This document shows, piece by piece, positions 1 to 9,591 of a stretch of DNA of 64,000 bases (position 1 is the first letter of the stretch; the number at the start of each line of letters is the position of its first letter). The translations under genes and the position numbers were made by a program. The stretch covers positions 49,382 to 113,381 of the forward strand of contig NZ_JAPWHW010000018.1 of assembly GCF_028369135.1 (NCBI RefSeq), written 5' to 3'. This DNA comes from Roseovarius sp. ZX-A-9 (GTDB taxonomy: Bacteria; Pseudomonadota; Alphaproteobacteria; Rhodobacterales; Rhodobacteraceae). The notes beneath the pieces are model-generated. The model saw only the letters and a list, made by a program, of their open reading frames with translations. It was not told the origin of the DNA and did no database searches.

Positions 1-15
1 GACGGCCGGGATCAG

Positions 16-31
16 GAATGCCGCGGCATTC
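16..31. repeat. Perfect 16-bp palindrome
   Basis: GAATGCCG followed directly by its reverse complement CGGCATTC. It lies in the non-coding stretch beyond the 3' end of the beta-helix gene. The function is unknown; it may be an extra hairpin behind the stem-loop at 47-84. Confidence 0.4.
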
Positions 32-46
32 GGAATAAAATTCGGG

Positions 47-84
47 GTCTGGCGGACGTTCTAGACACTCCAGAGCCGCCAGAC
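47..84 (-). terminator. Possible terminator after the beta-helix gene
   Basis: Nine-base arms GTCTGGCGG (47-55) and CCGCCAGAC (76-84) enclose a 20-nt loop just past the stop codon at 95. On the minus strand the stem is followed at some distance by a T-rich stretch (AATTTTATT) rather than a clean T run, so termination is plausible but not certain. Confidence 0.35.
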
Positions 85-94
85 GTACACCGCG

Positions 95-2386
95 TCAGAG
101 CGGATCGTCGATCCGCACCCGCAGCGTCACGGTCCCGCGCACCGGCGTCCCGAAGCGCAGCCGCACCTGATTGCTGTCTGGCCCCTGCTTGGCCTGATAA
201 TAGGGCGCGACATGCACCGTTTTGCCCGCTCCATCGAGCAGCGGGCCCGCGGGGATCACCGCTTCTACGGTCTGCGCGAAGGCCCCGAAAGGCAATCTGT
301 CTGCCAGATCGATGGTCCAGCTCTCGGCGGCACTCGATTGCTCGAACTCCAGCATCAGCGGGCTGAGAACCGGGTGAAAGATGTTGCCGAACGTATTGTC
401 CCGGAACGAGATGTTCTTGATCCGGTTGTAGTCGAGATCGGCAAAGCTGGTATCGACGGAATCCACCCTGTCGATCGGATCGTCGATGATGCGGAACGAA
501 TTGCCGGTCACGCTCAGCCCGTTGAGGAAATGCCCCGCGCCATGCGGTTTGACCACGATAAAGGTGAACCACGGCGCCACGTTGCCCGCCAGAAACACGT
601 TGCCGGTGATGTTGAGCGCGCTGAACGAGAACTCGCTGGAAAATTCCGGCGCGCTGTCATGCTCGTTCGACCATTCGATAAAACAGTTATCGACATAGTT
701 GGCGTCAATCGTCGTGCGGCAGTTGGTCCGCGTCAGCACCAGCCCGGCAGAGCGCGTGCCGTCATTGGATTCGTCGCCCTGGAACCAGTGATTGCCTGAC
801 ACAATGTTGATCGACCCCGCCAAAACCGCGAAATGGCGGAACCGCGTGATCCGGTTGTCGCGCAGTTTCACATCGTTGGCATTGGCGTTGAGCGCGATGG
901 AGGTCCGGTTTGCCACCAGTTCGGCATCCTCGGCAGACAGGAACTGACAACGATCCACGATCATCCCCTGATCGCCCGTCGACAGGCTGGAGATGCCGCG
1001 ATCCCGGGGCCGTGTGAAATAGCAATCGCGAAACTGAAAGCTGGTCGCAGCTTGCGGCAGCATCACGCAGCTGCATTTTCCCGCAGCCTGAAACTCGATA
1101 TTGACCAAGGACAGCTTGCTGAGTTTCGCGAAATTGCTGAAATCGAGCATGTATTGGAAGCGGCGGAAGGTGAAGACCTGTGTGCCCGCCGCATCATAGA
1201 GTTGCTGGCTCAACGTGATCTCCTGCGCGGCGATGTTGACGGCGCTGACATAGACCTCGCGCCCGACGCCGTTGCCTTCGACCAAGGCGCCCAGCGGGAT
1301 ATTGGCGACATTGGTGACATTGGTCAGGCGCAGGCTGTTGCTGGGCGAGTAGGTCGCTTGCGAGGTCACGGTCTGGGTGTTCCATGCCGCATTATCCTCT
1401 GCATAGAACTGCCCGTTCTTGATCAGGCGGCGCTGGGAATAGCTGGTCTTGTCGGGGATCGCGGCCTGCATGTCGATGGGGCCCGTCAGAGAGATGATCC
1501 GGCCTTTCATATCCAGGGATTCGTGGCCGGTGTTGTTGAGCAGCGCCTGAAACGCCTTGCGAAAGCCCAGCTCTTCGTCACCGAAGGCGTCGATATAGGC
1601 CGGGAGGTGGTAATTGTTGGTCAGCGACAAGGTATGATGGTCCGCCATCGTCACCGTGCCCTCGAACCGCACGGCGGACTGGAACGTGACACTGTCGCCC
1701 AGATGGAAGGTGCCCCGAGGCACCAGCACCTGACGGCCATCGGCGGCGGCATCGGCGGCCTCGAACGCGGCGGCGTCGTCCGTCACACCGTCACCCACGG
1801 CGCCGTAGTCGCGCACATCCACCCAATCCATCAGATCGCGGTGAAACAGGGCTGTGGCGTCTTCGATCACGATATCGTCGATCCGCACAATGCCGCCATT
1901 CGGGCCCGTCAGATCCAGCCCGAAATGCCCGTAGGCCGGGGCCGCGCCCCAAGCCATATCGACGCCCTTGCGGTTGCCCGTGCCGACGATCGCGGTGATC
2001 TCGACCACTTCGCCGTAGTTTTGCAGCGTGGTTGCCGGGCCGACCTCGGTCAATCCGCCGACATGGTTGCCGTTCGATGCCGCCGCCCAGCCTGCAATCC
2101 GAACGGTGGGCAGATTGCCGGCAATCGCCTTGATCCGGGCGGTGATTTTCAGGTAGCAGCCCGGCAATAGCGGGGTTTCCCCCATGTAGCGCAGTTTCTG
2201 CAGGTTTTCGGTTTTCTGCAGTTCCAGCGCGCCACCAAAATCCTGATCGGCGGCGATGATGCCAGCATTCACCGCACCGTCATAAGTGTCTGATCCGGGG
2301 GTTCCATCGCCGCTGGACCAGACATTGAGCCCGCGCTCAAACGCCGGAGGCATGAAGACGATGCCATCGGTAACTGCCTTGTTCAT
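95..2386 (-). CDS. Right-handed beta-helix (pectate-lyase/GH28-like) protein
   Basis: About 763 aa. Around residue 190 the motif DVRDYGAVGDGVTDDAAAF marks the start of a Pectate_lyase_3-type beta-helix, the fold used by polysaccharide lyases and phage tailspikes. The following ~450 residues are rich in Asn/Thr and repeated N-x-hydrophobic turns typical of helical rungs. The N-terminal ~180 residues look like a carbohydrate-binding-type beta-sandwich. No signal peptide is visible. The ATG at 2386 was chosen over the upstream in-frame ATGs because it has an AAGGGA ribosome-binding site. Substrate and cellular location are unknown. No phage genes adjoin it in the window, although more could lie to the left. 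A role in capsule or exopolysaccharide modification is inference. Confidence 0.75.
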   Translation of the reverse strand: MNKAVTDGIVFMPPAFERGLNVWSSGDGTPGSDTYDGAVNAGIIAADQDFGGALELQKTENLQKLRYMGETPLLPGCYLKITARIKAIAGNLPTVRIAGWAAASNGNHVGGLTEVGPATTLQNYGEVVEITAIVGTGNRKGVDMAWGAAPAYGHFGLDLTGPNGGIVRIDDIVIEDATALFHRDLMDWVDVRDYGAVGDGVTDDAAAFEAADAAADGRQVLVPRGTFHLGDSVTFQSAVRFEGTVTMADHHTLSLTNNYHLPAYIDAFGDEELGFRKAFQALLNNTGHESLDMKGRIISLTGPIDMQAAIPDKTSYSQRRLIKNGQFYAEDNAAWNTQTVTSQATYSPSNSLRLTNVTNVANIPLGALVEGNGVGREVYVSAVNIAAQEITLSQQLYDAAGTQVFTFRRFQYMLDFSNFAKLSKLSLVNIEFQAAGKCSCVMLPQAATSFQFRDCYFTRPRDRGISSLSTGDQGMIVDRCQFLSAEDAELVANRTSIALNANANDVKLRDNRITRFRHFAVLAGSINIVSGNHWFQGDESNDGTRSAGLVLTRTNCRTTIDANYVDNCFIEWSNEHDSAPEFSSEFSFSALNITGNVFLAGNVAPWFTFIVVKPHGAGHFLNGLSVTGNSFRIIDDPIDRVDSVDTSFADLDYNRIKNISFRDNTFGNIFHPVLSPLMLEFEQSSAAESWTIDLADRLPFGAFAQTVEAVIPAGPLLDGAGKTVHVAPYYQAKQGPDSNQVRLRFGTPVRGTVTLRVRIDDPL

Positions 2387-2673
2387 GTCGTTCCCTTTCC
2401 ACATCCGGAACCCGGCCCGGCCCGATGCGGGACTGGGGCGGGAAACGGACATCACGTGTTTCGCCAGTCCGGGCGCGCCCGGATGGTTCAGGGAAGTATC
2501 GACAAGGTGTTAATCAGCGCTGGGGGCACCGTACGATGCCCCGCCCTGTCACCATTGATCAAAGGTAGTGCCTTTCACGCGCGCCGCGAACCGGATGCCA
2601 GCGAATTGGCGTCTGGCGTATACACGCGGTGCGTGCCAGTTTACGCGCGATACGCAACCGCGGAGCAGCCCCG

Positions 2674-3117
2674 ATGTCTCACACATCCTTTTATGCCTTA
2701 ACTATGTTGACCGCCGGTATCGGCATTCCGATCCTCGCCGCGCTGAACGCGGCACTTGGCACCCGGCTGGGCTCGCCCGCGGCGGCGGCGGCGATCCTCT
2801 TTGTCGTGGCGTTTGTTTGCACGATCACGGTGCTGGCCGTGTCCGGTCCGCGCGCCGTGCTGGGGGCGTGGGCGGCGCCAAAGCATCTGTTCCTCGCCGG
2901 GACTCTGGTGGCGTTCTACGTGCTGACGATCACCTATATCGCGCCAAAATTCGGCGTCGGAAATGCGGTGTTCTTCGTGTTGCTGGGGCAGCTTGTCAGC
3001 GCCGCCATCATCGACCATTTCGGCCTGTTCGGCGCGCAGCTGTCACCGCTCACCCTCACCCGTGCCTGCGGCATCGGGATCATGGCCGCAGGTGTCTTTG
3101 TCACGCAGCAGGTTTAG
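2674..3117 (+). CDS. YdcZ/DMT-family small membrane transporter (DUF606-like)
   Basis: 147 aa with roughly five hydrophobic segments, starting MSHTSFYALTMLTAGIG. The spacing of Gly and Ala in the helices (AALNAALGTRLGSP near the start) matches the DMT-superfamily YdcZ group, which forms half-size transporters. The ATG at 2674 follows GGAGCAG; the in-frame upstream ATG at 2629 has no comparable site. Its stop overlaps the stop of the convergent dehydrogenase-like gene by four bases. The substrate cannot be predicted. Confidence 0.75.
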   Translation: MSHTSFYALTMLTAGIGIPILAALNAALGTRLGSPAAAAAILFVVAFVCTITVLAVSGPRAVLGAWAAPKHLFLAGTLVAFYVLTITYIAPKFGVGNAVFFVLLGQLVSAAIIDHFGLFGAQLSPLTLTRACGIGIMAAGVFVTQQV

Positions 3118-4097
3118 GCGGGGCCTGCCAGCGCCTGCAACTCGGCCCAGGAAGCATCGCTCAGCTCCACCTGGGTCGCGGCCACCCGGCCCTGCCCCGG
3201 CATCCGCGCGCCCGGGTCCTGGGCGACACCTTGCGAGACGCGCTCCAGCCGTGAGCCAAAGGCATCCGACAGGCCGGGATCGATCAGCGTGTAGAACTGG
3301 CCCAGATCATGCGGCGGGCCATCGGTGGCCTTGAGCGGCGGCACGTCCATCGCGTTGCGCGACCCGGTCATGCCAGCGGCCAGCAATTCAGCCATCAGCC
3401 CCAGACCCCAGCCCTTGTAGCCGCCCATGCTGACCAGCGATCCCTGAAGTGCTGCGTCGGGGTCGGTTGTAGGCTGGCCATCCGCGTCCACGGCCCAGCC
3501 TTCGGGGATCGTTTCGCCGGCGGCCTTGGCCATGGTGATCTTGCCCAAGGCCACGGTCGTGGTGGACTGGTCGAACTGCATCGCGACACCGCCCTGCCCG
3601 TCGGGCACCGCAAAGGCGATGGGATTGGTGCCGATCACCCGGTGGCTGCCGCCCGGAGGTGCCACAATCGGCGTCGCGTTGGTCGCACCAAAGCCGATGA
3701 AGCCCGCACGCGCGATCTGATCGGTGAAATAGCCCAGAGAGGTGCAGGTATGCGCGTGACAGATGGCAAGGCTGGCGATGCCGTTTTCGCGTGCGGCCTC
3801 CAGCGCCACCGGCAAACCACGCTCGAAGGCAGGCTGGGCAAAACCCAACCCGGCATCGACATAGACCGCACCGGGGCGTGGCCGCGTGACCACCGGATCG
3901 ACGGTGCCATTGACCCGACCGCTGACCAGTTGGCGGCAATAGCTGTCGAGGTAGTACAGGCCGCAGATCTTGTTGCCCACGGACTCTGCCGCGGCGGTGG
4001 CGCGCGCGACTGACGCGGCGATCCAATCCTCCGCACCGTGGCGCATCAGCGCCGCCTTGCAGAGCCTTTCGATCTGATCGACTGTAATCGTGGGCAT
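3114..4097 (-). CDS. Malate/L-lactate dehydrogenase (Ldh_2) family oxidoreductase, atypical active site
   Basis: 327 aa. The Ldh_2 family comprises NAD(P)H-dependent 2-oxoacid or cyclic imino-acid reductases such as ureidoglycolate dehydrogenase and piperideine-2-carboxylate reductase. Family landmarks are present: a HAHTCTSLGYF stretch near residue 115, IVAPPGG near 145, and GTNPIAFAVP near 157. However, the usual SHG catalytic triplet near residue 48 aligns without gaps to ICG (in the segment GNKICGLYYLDSY), so the conserved His is Cys and the following conserved Arg is Tyr. It may be a subfamily with altered chemistry. The gene is monocistronic and convergent with the YdcZ gene. Confidence 0.8.
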   Translation of the reverse strand: MPTITVDQIERLCKAALMRHGAEDWIAASVARATAAAESVGNKICGLYYLDSYCRQLVSGRVNGTVDPVVTRPRPGAVYVDAGLGFAQPAFERGLPVALEAARENGIASLAICHAHTCTSLGYFTDQIARAGFIGFGATNATPIVAPPGGSHRVIGTNPIAFAVPDGQGGVAMQFDQSTTTVALGKITMAKAAGETIPEGWAVDADGQPTTDPDAALQGSLVSMGGYKGWGLGLMAELLAAGMTGSRNAMDVPPLKATDGPPHDLGQFYTLIDPGLSDAFGSRLERVSQGVAQDPGARMPGQGRVAATQVELSDASWAELQALAGPA

Positions 4098-4162
4098 GGA
4101 ACCTCCGGAACCTGATTGCGTATACTCTGCGCGCCCCCGCCACGGTGGTCAATCGACGGCTG

Positions 4163-4846
4163 TCAGACCGCGACCACGCGCCCACCGTCAAGCCGCACGG
4201 TGCGGTCCATGCGCGCCGCCAGATCAAGGTTATGGGTCGCGATCAGCGCCGAAAGGCCGGTGCTGCGCACCAGTTCGGTGAGCGTGCGGAACACTTGGTC
4301 TGATGTCTCGGGGTCGAGATTTCCGGTGGGCTCATCCGCCAGCAACAGGCGCGGCGCATTGGCCAGCGCCCGGCAGAAGGCGACGCGCTGTTGCTCTCCG
4401 CCCGACATGGCCGAGGGGCGATGATCGGCGCGCGCTGCGATGCCGACCTGATCCAGAAGGCTGCGCGCGCGCGCCTCTGCATCGCGGCGCGGTGTGCCCG
4501 CCGCCAGTTGCGGCAGCACGATGTTTTCCAAGGCGGTGAATTCCGGCAGCAGATGATGGAACTGGTAGACAAAGCCGACATCGCGCCGCCGGACGATGGT
4601 CCGCCGCCGATCCCCCAGCCCGGCCATCGCCACGCCGCCGATCTCGACCGTGCCCGCGTCGGGCGTATCGAGCAGACCGGCAATATGCAGCAGCGTCGAT
4701 TTGCCGGCGCCAGAGGGCGCGACCAGCGCCACGATCTCGCCCGGGGCCAGCGTCAGATCAGCACCGCGCAGCACCGCGACCTCGCTTTGCAAACCCTTGT
4801 TATAGATCTTTTCCAGCCCACTCAGGCGCAGCACAGCCTCACTCAT
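4163..4846 (-). CDS. lolD: Lipoprotein-releasing system ATPase LolD
   Basis: 227 aa ABC ATPase. Walker A is [12 protein letters not shown] (near residue 45), the signature is [15 protein letters not shown] (near 148), and Walker B is [13 protein letters not shown] (near 168), the last being characteristic of the LolD/MacB subgroup. LolD powers extraction of outer-membrane lipoproteins from the inner membrane with LolC/E. It overlaps the upstream permease gene by eight bases, so the two are translationally coupled. Confidence 0.95.
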   Translation of the reverse strand: MSEAVLRLSGLEKIYNKGLQSEVAVLRGADLTLAPGEIVALVAPSGAGKSTLLHIAGLLDTPDAGTVEIGGVAMAGLGDRRRTIVRRRDVGFVYQFHHLLPEFTALENIVLPQLAAGTPRRDAEARARSLLDQVGIAARADHRPSAMSGGEQQRVAFCRALANAPRLLLADEPTGNLDPETSDQVFRTLTELVRSTGLSALIATHNLDLAARMDRTVRLDGGRVVAV

Positions 4847-6128
4847 AACGCAACGCCTCTACCGGGTTCATTCGTGCCGCGCGGCGGGCCGGGAAAATCG
4901 TCACTATGAATGACAGGCCCAGCGACAGCGACACCGCCGAAATCACATCCCCCAGCTCCAGCTTGGCCGGAAGGTGATAGATGCCGCGAATTGACGGGTC
5001 CCACACCTGCCCGCCCATCAGGTAATTCACCATGCTGAAGATCGGGTCGATATAGACCGCAAAGAGACAACCCAGGATCACGCCGAATACCGTTCCGATC
5101 AGCCCGGTGAAGGCACCGCAGATGAAAAAGACGCGCAAAACCGAACCTTCGGTCAGGCCCATGGTGCGCAGAATGCCGATATCGCGGCCCTTGTTCTTGA
5201 CCAGCATGATCAGCCCGCTGGTGATGTTCATCGCCGCGATCAGCACGAGGATCGACAGGATGATGAACATCACGTTGTCCTCGACTTCGAGCGCGCGCAG
5301 GAATCCGTCGCTGGCGTCCTTCCAGGTCCAGACGAGCGAGCGCTCCCCCGCTGCGCGGACCAGGTCCAGCCCCATCTCGTCCACTTTCTCGGGGGCGGCC
5401 ACCATCACTTCCAGCTCGTCCGCGCGCCCCTCTCGGTTGAAGAACGATTGCGCCTCTGCAAAGGGCATGTAGACGCGCACCCGGTCGATATCGTAGCGCC
5501 CGGCGGTAAAGATATAGACCACCTCGTAGGCGTTGACGCGTGGAGTGCTGCCGAACGCCGTCTTGACCCCGCCGGGTGAAATCAGCTTGATCCGGTCGCC
5601 GACGCCGACGCCCAGTTCGCGCGCGACACCCGAGCCGATCGCCACCCCTTCGCCAAACCGGTCAATATCGCCCTGCCCGGTTTCGGGATTGGCGATGCGC
5701 GGTATCGTCTTGAGGTTTTCCAGCGTGATGCCAAATATCTGCACGCCCGCGTTGCGGTCGCGGGCATTGGCCATCACCTGCGCCTTGATCAAGGGGGCCA
5801 CGCGGGTAACGCCGGGCACCGTTCGCACGCGGGCGGCCATCGCCTCGTAGTCGTCCAGCATCCGGTCGATATTGCCCGTGACCGGATCGACCGCGCCTGC
5901 GTTGTAGATCGTCACATGCGCGTTCGATCCCAGGATCGTATCGACGAATTCAGCGCGAAAGCCTGACCGCACGGCCAGCGTGGCGATCAGGGCAAAGACC
6001 GCCAGCGTGATTCCGATCAGCGAAATCCATGTCATCACGCTCACGCCGCCCTCGGCGCGTTTGGCGCGCAGGTAGCGCCACGCGATCATCCACTCGAATG
6101 GGGCGAAAGGGGCCGGAGAGCCTGCCAC
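4839..6128 (-). CDS. LolC/E-family lipoprotein-releasing permease
   Basis: 429 aa with the LolC/E architecture: one transmembrane helix near residues 30-50, a long periplasmic MacB-like domain (about 55-270), then three C-terminal helices ending in the FtsX-type motif [17 protein letters not shown]. Alphaproteobacteria commonly have a single LolC/E-like permease acting as a homodimer (often named LolF). The GTG start at 6128 is preceded by GAGG. It lies directly upstream of lolD. Confidence 0.92.
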   Translation of the reverse strand: MAGSPAPFAPFEWMIAWRYLRAKRAEGGVSVMTWISLIGITLAVFALIATLAVRSGFRAEFVDTILGSNAHVTIYNAGAVDPVTGNIDRMLDDYEAMAARVRTVPGVTRVAPLIKAQVMANARDRNAGVQIFGITLENLKTIPRIANPETGQGDIDRFGEGVAIGSGVARELGVGVGDRIKLISPGGVKTAFGSTPRVNAYEVVYIFTAGRYDIDRVRVYMPFAEAQSFFNREGRADELEVMVAAPEKVDEMGLDLVRAAGERSLVWTWKDASDGFLRALEVEDNVMFIILSILVLIAAMNITSGLIMLVKNKGRDIGILRTMGLTEGSVLRVFFICGAFTGLIGTVFGVILGCLFAVYIDPIFSMVNYLMGGQVWDPSIRGIYHLPAKLELGDVISAVSLSLGLSFIVTIFPARRAARMNPVEALRYE

Positions 6129-6213
6129 TCGGATACCTCAATGTTGTTTTGCGCGCAGAGTGCGCCGGGGTTGCAATGGCGTCAAGCGCAGCCCGCCCGC
6201 CGGGGGGCGGGCA

Positions 6214-6726
6214 TCAGATGCGCTCGGCGGTTTGCGCCGGTTTGCGGCGGAATGGCAAGCGGATAAACGCGATCAGCCCGCCCAGCAGGCCCAGCCCGCC
6301 CAGAAACCCGAAGCCTGCGAAAACCGCGCCCTCGAAGGTCAGCGGCATGGCGGGCCTGAAATCGCCCCATGTGGCGCGGACAATTTCGGGGTCGGTGAAA
6401 CTGCGGGCGCGGTAGGCACGGGTGAACGGCCCGGCTTCGCGCAGCGCGGCCAGATCCGCGCTGAGGCGTGTATGCCGCGCCAGCGTTCTGGCCATCGTCT
6501 GCGCTCGCGCCGCACCCATCTGACCGCCCTGCCGCAGATCCTCCAAGGCGTCTTGCCGGGTGAACCCCTGCCCGGCGGCATCGGCGTCAAACTCCGCGAC
6601 AAAGCGGCTCAACTCGTCCACTGCCCCCGCCAGACGCTGGGTATATTGCTGCGAGAATTCAGGAAACTGCGACAGTCCCACCGCGCCGGCCAAGCCGCCT
6701 GCGAATGTGACCGCCCGCAGCAGCAT
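6214..6726 (-). CDS. DUF2937-family membrane protein
   Basis: 170 aa. A hydrophobic N-terminal segment (MLLRAVTFAGGLAGAVG) is followed by a soluble helical stretch of about 110 residues and a C-terminal Gly-rich transmembrane helix (GFGFLGGLGLLGGL) with a basic tail. This matches the DUF2937 layout of two membrane helices flanking a hydrophilic domain. Function unknown. It starts one base after the proS stop, so it is probably cotranscribed with proS. Confidence 0.75.
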   Translation of the reverse strand: MLLRAVTFAGGLAGAVGLSQFPEFSQQYTQRLAGAVDELSRFVAEFDADAAGQGFTRQDALEDLRQGGQMGAARAQTMARTLARHTRLSADLAALREAGPFTRAYRARSFTDPEIVRATWGDFRPAMPLTFEGAVFAGFGFLGGLGLLGGLIAFIRLPFRRKPAQTAERI

Positions 6727-6727
6727 G

Positions 6728-8083
6728 TCAGCCCACCATCGTGCCGCGGAAAGGCGCGTAGATCTGCGCCAGCTTCTCGACCGCCTGTTCCGGGGGCAAT
6801 TCCTCGCTGACGCCGGTGCGACGGCAGGTCAGTTCCACGACGCCGTTTTTCAGCCCGCGTGGCCCGACGGTGATGCGCCATGGCAGCCCGATCAGGTCCA
6901 TCGTGGCGAACTTGCCACCCGCGCGCTCGTTGCGATCGTCATAGAGCGGATCGAGCCCCAGCGCCGTCACGGATTGATAAAGCGCCTCGCAGGCCGCATC
7001 GGCCTCGGCATCGCCCTGTTTGAGATTGACGATCCCGACATGAAACGGGGTCACGCCCTCGGGCCAGATGATGCCCTTGTCGTCATGGCTGGCCTCGATG
7101 ATCGCGCCCACAAGGCGGCTGACGCCGATGCCGTGGCTGCCCATGTGGACGGGGACGGATTTGCCATCCGGCGTCTGCACTGTCGCGCCCATCGCTTCGG
7201 AATACTTGGTGCCGAAATAGAAGATCTGCCCCACTTCGATACCGCGCGCCACGCGGCGGCGCTCTTCGGGGATCTGCTCGAATATGGCCGGGTCATGGGT
7301 TTCATCGGTGCGCGCATAGCGGCTGGTGAACTCGTCCAGCACCGCCTGACATTCTTCGACCGAATCGAAATCGACCTTCCGATCGCCGAATTTCAGATCG
7401 GTGATCTCGCTGTCATAGAACACTTCGCTTTCGCCGGTATCGGCCAGCACAAGGAATTCATGCGTGTCATCGCCACCGATGGGGCCTGAATCCGCGCGCA
7501 TCGGGATCGCCTGCAGGCCCATGCGTTCATAGGTGCGCAAGTAAGTCACGAGATGCCGGTTATAGGCGTGCAGCGCCGCCTCCTTGGAGACGTCGAAATT
7601 ATAGCCGTCCTTCATCAGGAATTCACGGCCGCGCATCACACCGAAACGTGGGCGGATCTCGTCGCGGAATTTCCACTGGATATGGTAGAGCGTCAGCGGC
7701 AGATCCTTGTAGCTGCCGACATGGGCGCGGAAGATGTCGGTGATCAGCTCTTCGTTGGTCGGCCCATAGAGCATGTCACGCCCCTGACGGTCGCGGATGC
7801 GCAGCATTTCCTCGCCGTAGTCGTCGTAACGCCCGCTTTCGCGCCACAGATCCGCCGATTGCAGCGTCGGCATCAGCATCGGGATATGGCCCGCGCGCAT
7901 CTGCTCTTCGTGCACGATGTTTTCCAGCTTGCGCAGCACCTTGAAGCCCAATGGCAGCCAGGAATAAATCCCGGCGCTTGCCTGCTTGATCATCCCCGCG
8001 CGCAGCATCAGCCGGTGACTGACGATCTGTGCCTCTGACGGGGTCTCTTTCAGGACAGGCAGGAAGTAACGGGAGAGGCGCAT
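6728..8083 (-). CDS. proS: Prolyl-tRNA synthetase (short alphaproteobacterial type)
   Basis: 451 aa. Class II synthetase charging tRNA-Pro. Motif 2 is visible as [22 protein letters not shown] near residue 145 (counted from MRLSRY), and motif 3 as [13 protein letters not shown]. The short form lacks the long INS editing insertion of E. coli ProRS, as is usual in alphaproteobacteria. I chose the ATG at 8083 because AAGGTA precedes it at proper spacing; the upstream in-frame ATG at 8107 would add eight residues. Confidence 0.95.
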   Translation of the reverse strand: MRLSRYFLPVLKETPSEAQIVSHRLMLRAGMIKQASAGIYSWLPLGFKVLRKLENIVHEEQMRAGHIPMLMPTLQSADLWRESGRYDDYGEEMLRIRDRQGRDMLYGPTNEELITDIFRAHVGSYKDLPLTLYHIQWKFRDEIRPRFGVMRGREFLMKDGYNFDVSKEAALHAYNRHLVTYLRTYERMGLQAIPMRADSGPIGGDDTHEFLVLADTGESEVFYDSEITDLKFGDRKVDFDSVEECQAVLDEFTSRYARTDETHDPAIFEQIPEERRRVARGIEVGQIFYFGTKYSEAMGATVQTPDGKSVPVHMGSHGIGVSRLVGAIIEASHDDKGIIWPEGVTPFHVGIVNLKQGDAEADAACEALYQSVTALGLDPLYDDRNERAGGKFATMDLIGLPWRITVGPRGLKNGVVELTCRRTGVSEELPPEQAVEKLAQIYAPFRGTMVG

Positions 8084-8204
8084 TGGCTTACCTTGTGAAA
8101 ATGTCATTTCCCTTCGTTTATGGGGTTACGTGCGCCCTTACAAGGCTTGCAAGTGCCGCACCGTGGCGCGGCCTGCAGCTGCGCCCGCCCGCGCCCGGCA
8201 GTTG

Positions 8205-9389
8205 TCAGCTTGCTTGCAAGCGGCCCAGATAATCGCCTGAAAAGTCGATCTTCAACTCGACCCACAGCGGCAGGTGATCCGATCCGTGGAACGTGCGCCA
8301 CTCCTGAAGGTAGTAGTTTTTCAGTTTCGCATCATCGCCGATAACGTCCTGCGCCTGAAGGATCGCCTCGCGAAGCGATTCGATCTTGTCGCGGTGCCGT
8401 TCCTTCGAGCTTTCCGTGCGCGCGCGCAGGATCTTTGCCTCGCGCTCGGCGATTTGCTCGGTGTAGCTGGCGATCTTGTCGCGTTGCGCTTCGATCAGAC
8501 GGGTGCGGTAGGCCGGAAAATCCTCTTCGCGAAAGATGCTGTCGAAAAACTGCAGGACGCCCGCGGCCTTGTCGCCGTCGCTCTTGTTCACTTCCATGCG
8601 TTGCGACATGAACGAAATCTGGTCGTAGAACTTGGTCTGATCCTTGTTCGAGCCCTTGTGGTTCTGGAAAACCGTAAAGCCGCGATCTGCCAGGGCATTG
8701 AACGCCTTGTCGCCGATTTTCGGGATGTTGAAATCGCCGACCAGAATATGGTTCATCGGGTCGTTCTTGGCGCGTTTCGCCAGAAACCCGGCGACGGCTT
8801 CTATCTCGTCAACGCGGCGGGCGAATTTCTTGCCGGTATCCGACCCGAAATAGATATGGACCGTCGAGAAGGCGAATTTGAACCAGCCGCTCTGGAACAG
8901 GCACATGAACGGCGTTCTGGAAAACTGGAGTTTTCGTTGGTCATCCACGATCAGCAGGCTGTCGGGCAGCACCAGCTCGCCCGCGACCCCCTTGAAGCGG
9001 ACCTTGGCGGTATCGAATATGAACCCCAACCGCTCGGAGTTGCCTGAAACACCTTCGGTGACATCGGTCAGAATGTAATCATACTCGCGGCCCAGGATGT
9101 ACATGATGTCTTCAAGCGGCCCCAGATCCTCGCAAATTTCCTGTACGGCGATGACGTCGAACCGGGACAGTATCTCGGCGATGTAGAAGTAATCTTCCTT
9201 GCTGCGCGGCCCATTGGCGAAGCGGTTGTCATCGAAGTTGCGGATGTTCCACGTCCCCAGAACGATCGTGTCGTTGCGGGTTTTGGGCGGCATCTCATCG
9301 TCAAGTTGTGCGCGCAGCCGGATCAGCCCTTCGACCGTGCGCAAGCGCTCGTCCTGGGCCATGCGTCTGATCGAGAAATAGAACGGCAT
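8205..9389 (-). CDS. Endonuclease/exonuclease/phosphatase-fold protein with coiled-coil insert
   Basis: About 394 aa. EEP-fold motifs: LGTWNIRNFDD near residue 46, AVQEICEDLG near 80, HILVGDFNIPK near 220, and a terminal GSDHLPLWVEL. These contribute the Mg-binding Asn, Glu, Asp and catalytic His. An insert of about 90 charged residues (a region rich in E, R and K near 300-350) is likely a coiled coil, which is unusual for simple EEP nucleases. The ATG at 9389 has a GGGGGA site. The substrate (DNA, phospholipid or other phosphodiester) cannot be told. Monocistronic. Confidence 0.8.
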   Translation of the reverse strand: MPFYFSIRRMAQDERLRTVEGLIRLRAQLDDEMPPKTRNDTIVLGTWNIRNFDDNRFANGPRSKEDYFYIAEILSRFDVIAVQEICEDLGPLEDIMYILGREYDYILTDVTEGVSGNSERLGFIFDTAKVRFKGVAGELVLPDSLLIVDDQRKLQFSRTPFMCLFQSGWFKFAFSTVHIYFGSDTGKKFARRVDEIEAVAGFLAKRAKNDPMNHILVGDFNIPKIGDKAFNALADRGFTVFQNHKGSNKDQTKFYDQISFMSQRMEVNKSDGDKAAGVLQFFDSIFREEDFPAYRTRLIEAQRDKIASYTEQIAEREAKILRARTESSKERHRDKIESLREAILQAQDVIGDDAKLKNYYLQEWRTFHGSDHLPLWVELKIDFSGDYLGRLQAS

Positions 9390-9591
9390 ATTTCCCCCGG
9401 CGGTTGCAATCAGGGAGTATTTTCTACTTATCATAAATCCCGCTATCTTCATAGCCGCACGATCACGGCATGATCACCGGGGCCGTGCCGATGATCCGCG
9501 CAACTTCCGCTCTCCGCAGCGGAATTGCCGCTGCGCTCTTGAAAGGGCGCGCGGCATGGGCGATGTGTAGTGTCACCCGACCGGAGCGCGC

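Noticed and set aside
833..2170. 445-codon plus-strand frame opposite the beta-helix gene
   Set aside because: The minus-strand frame has coherent beta-helix sequence and an RBS; this one has neither.
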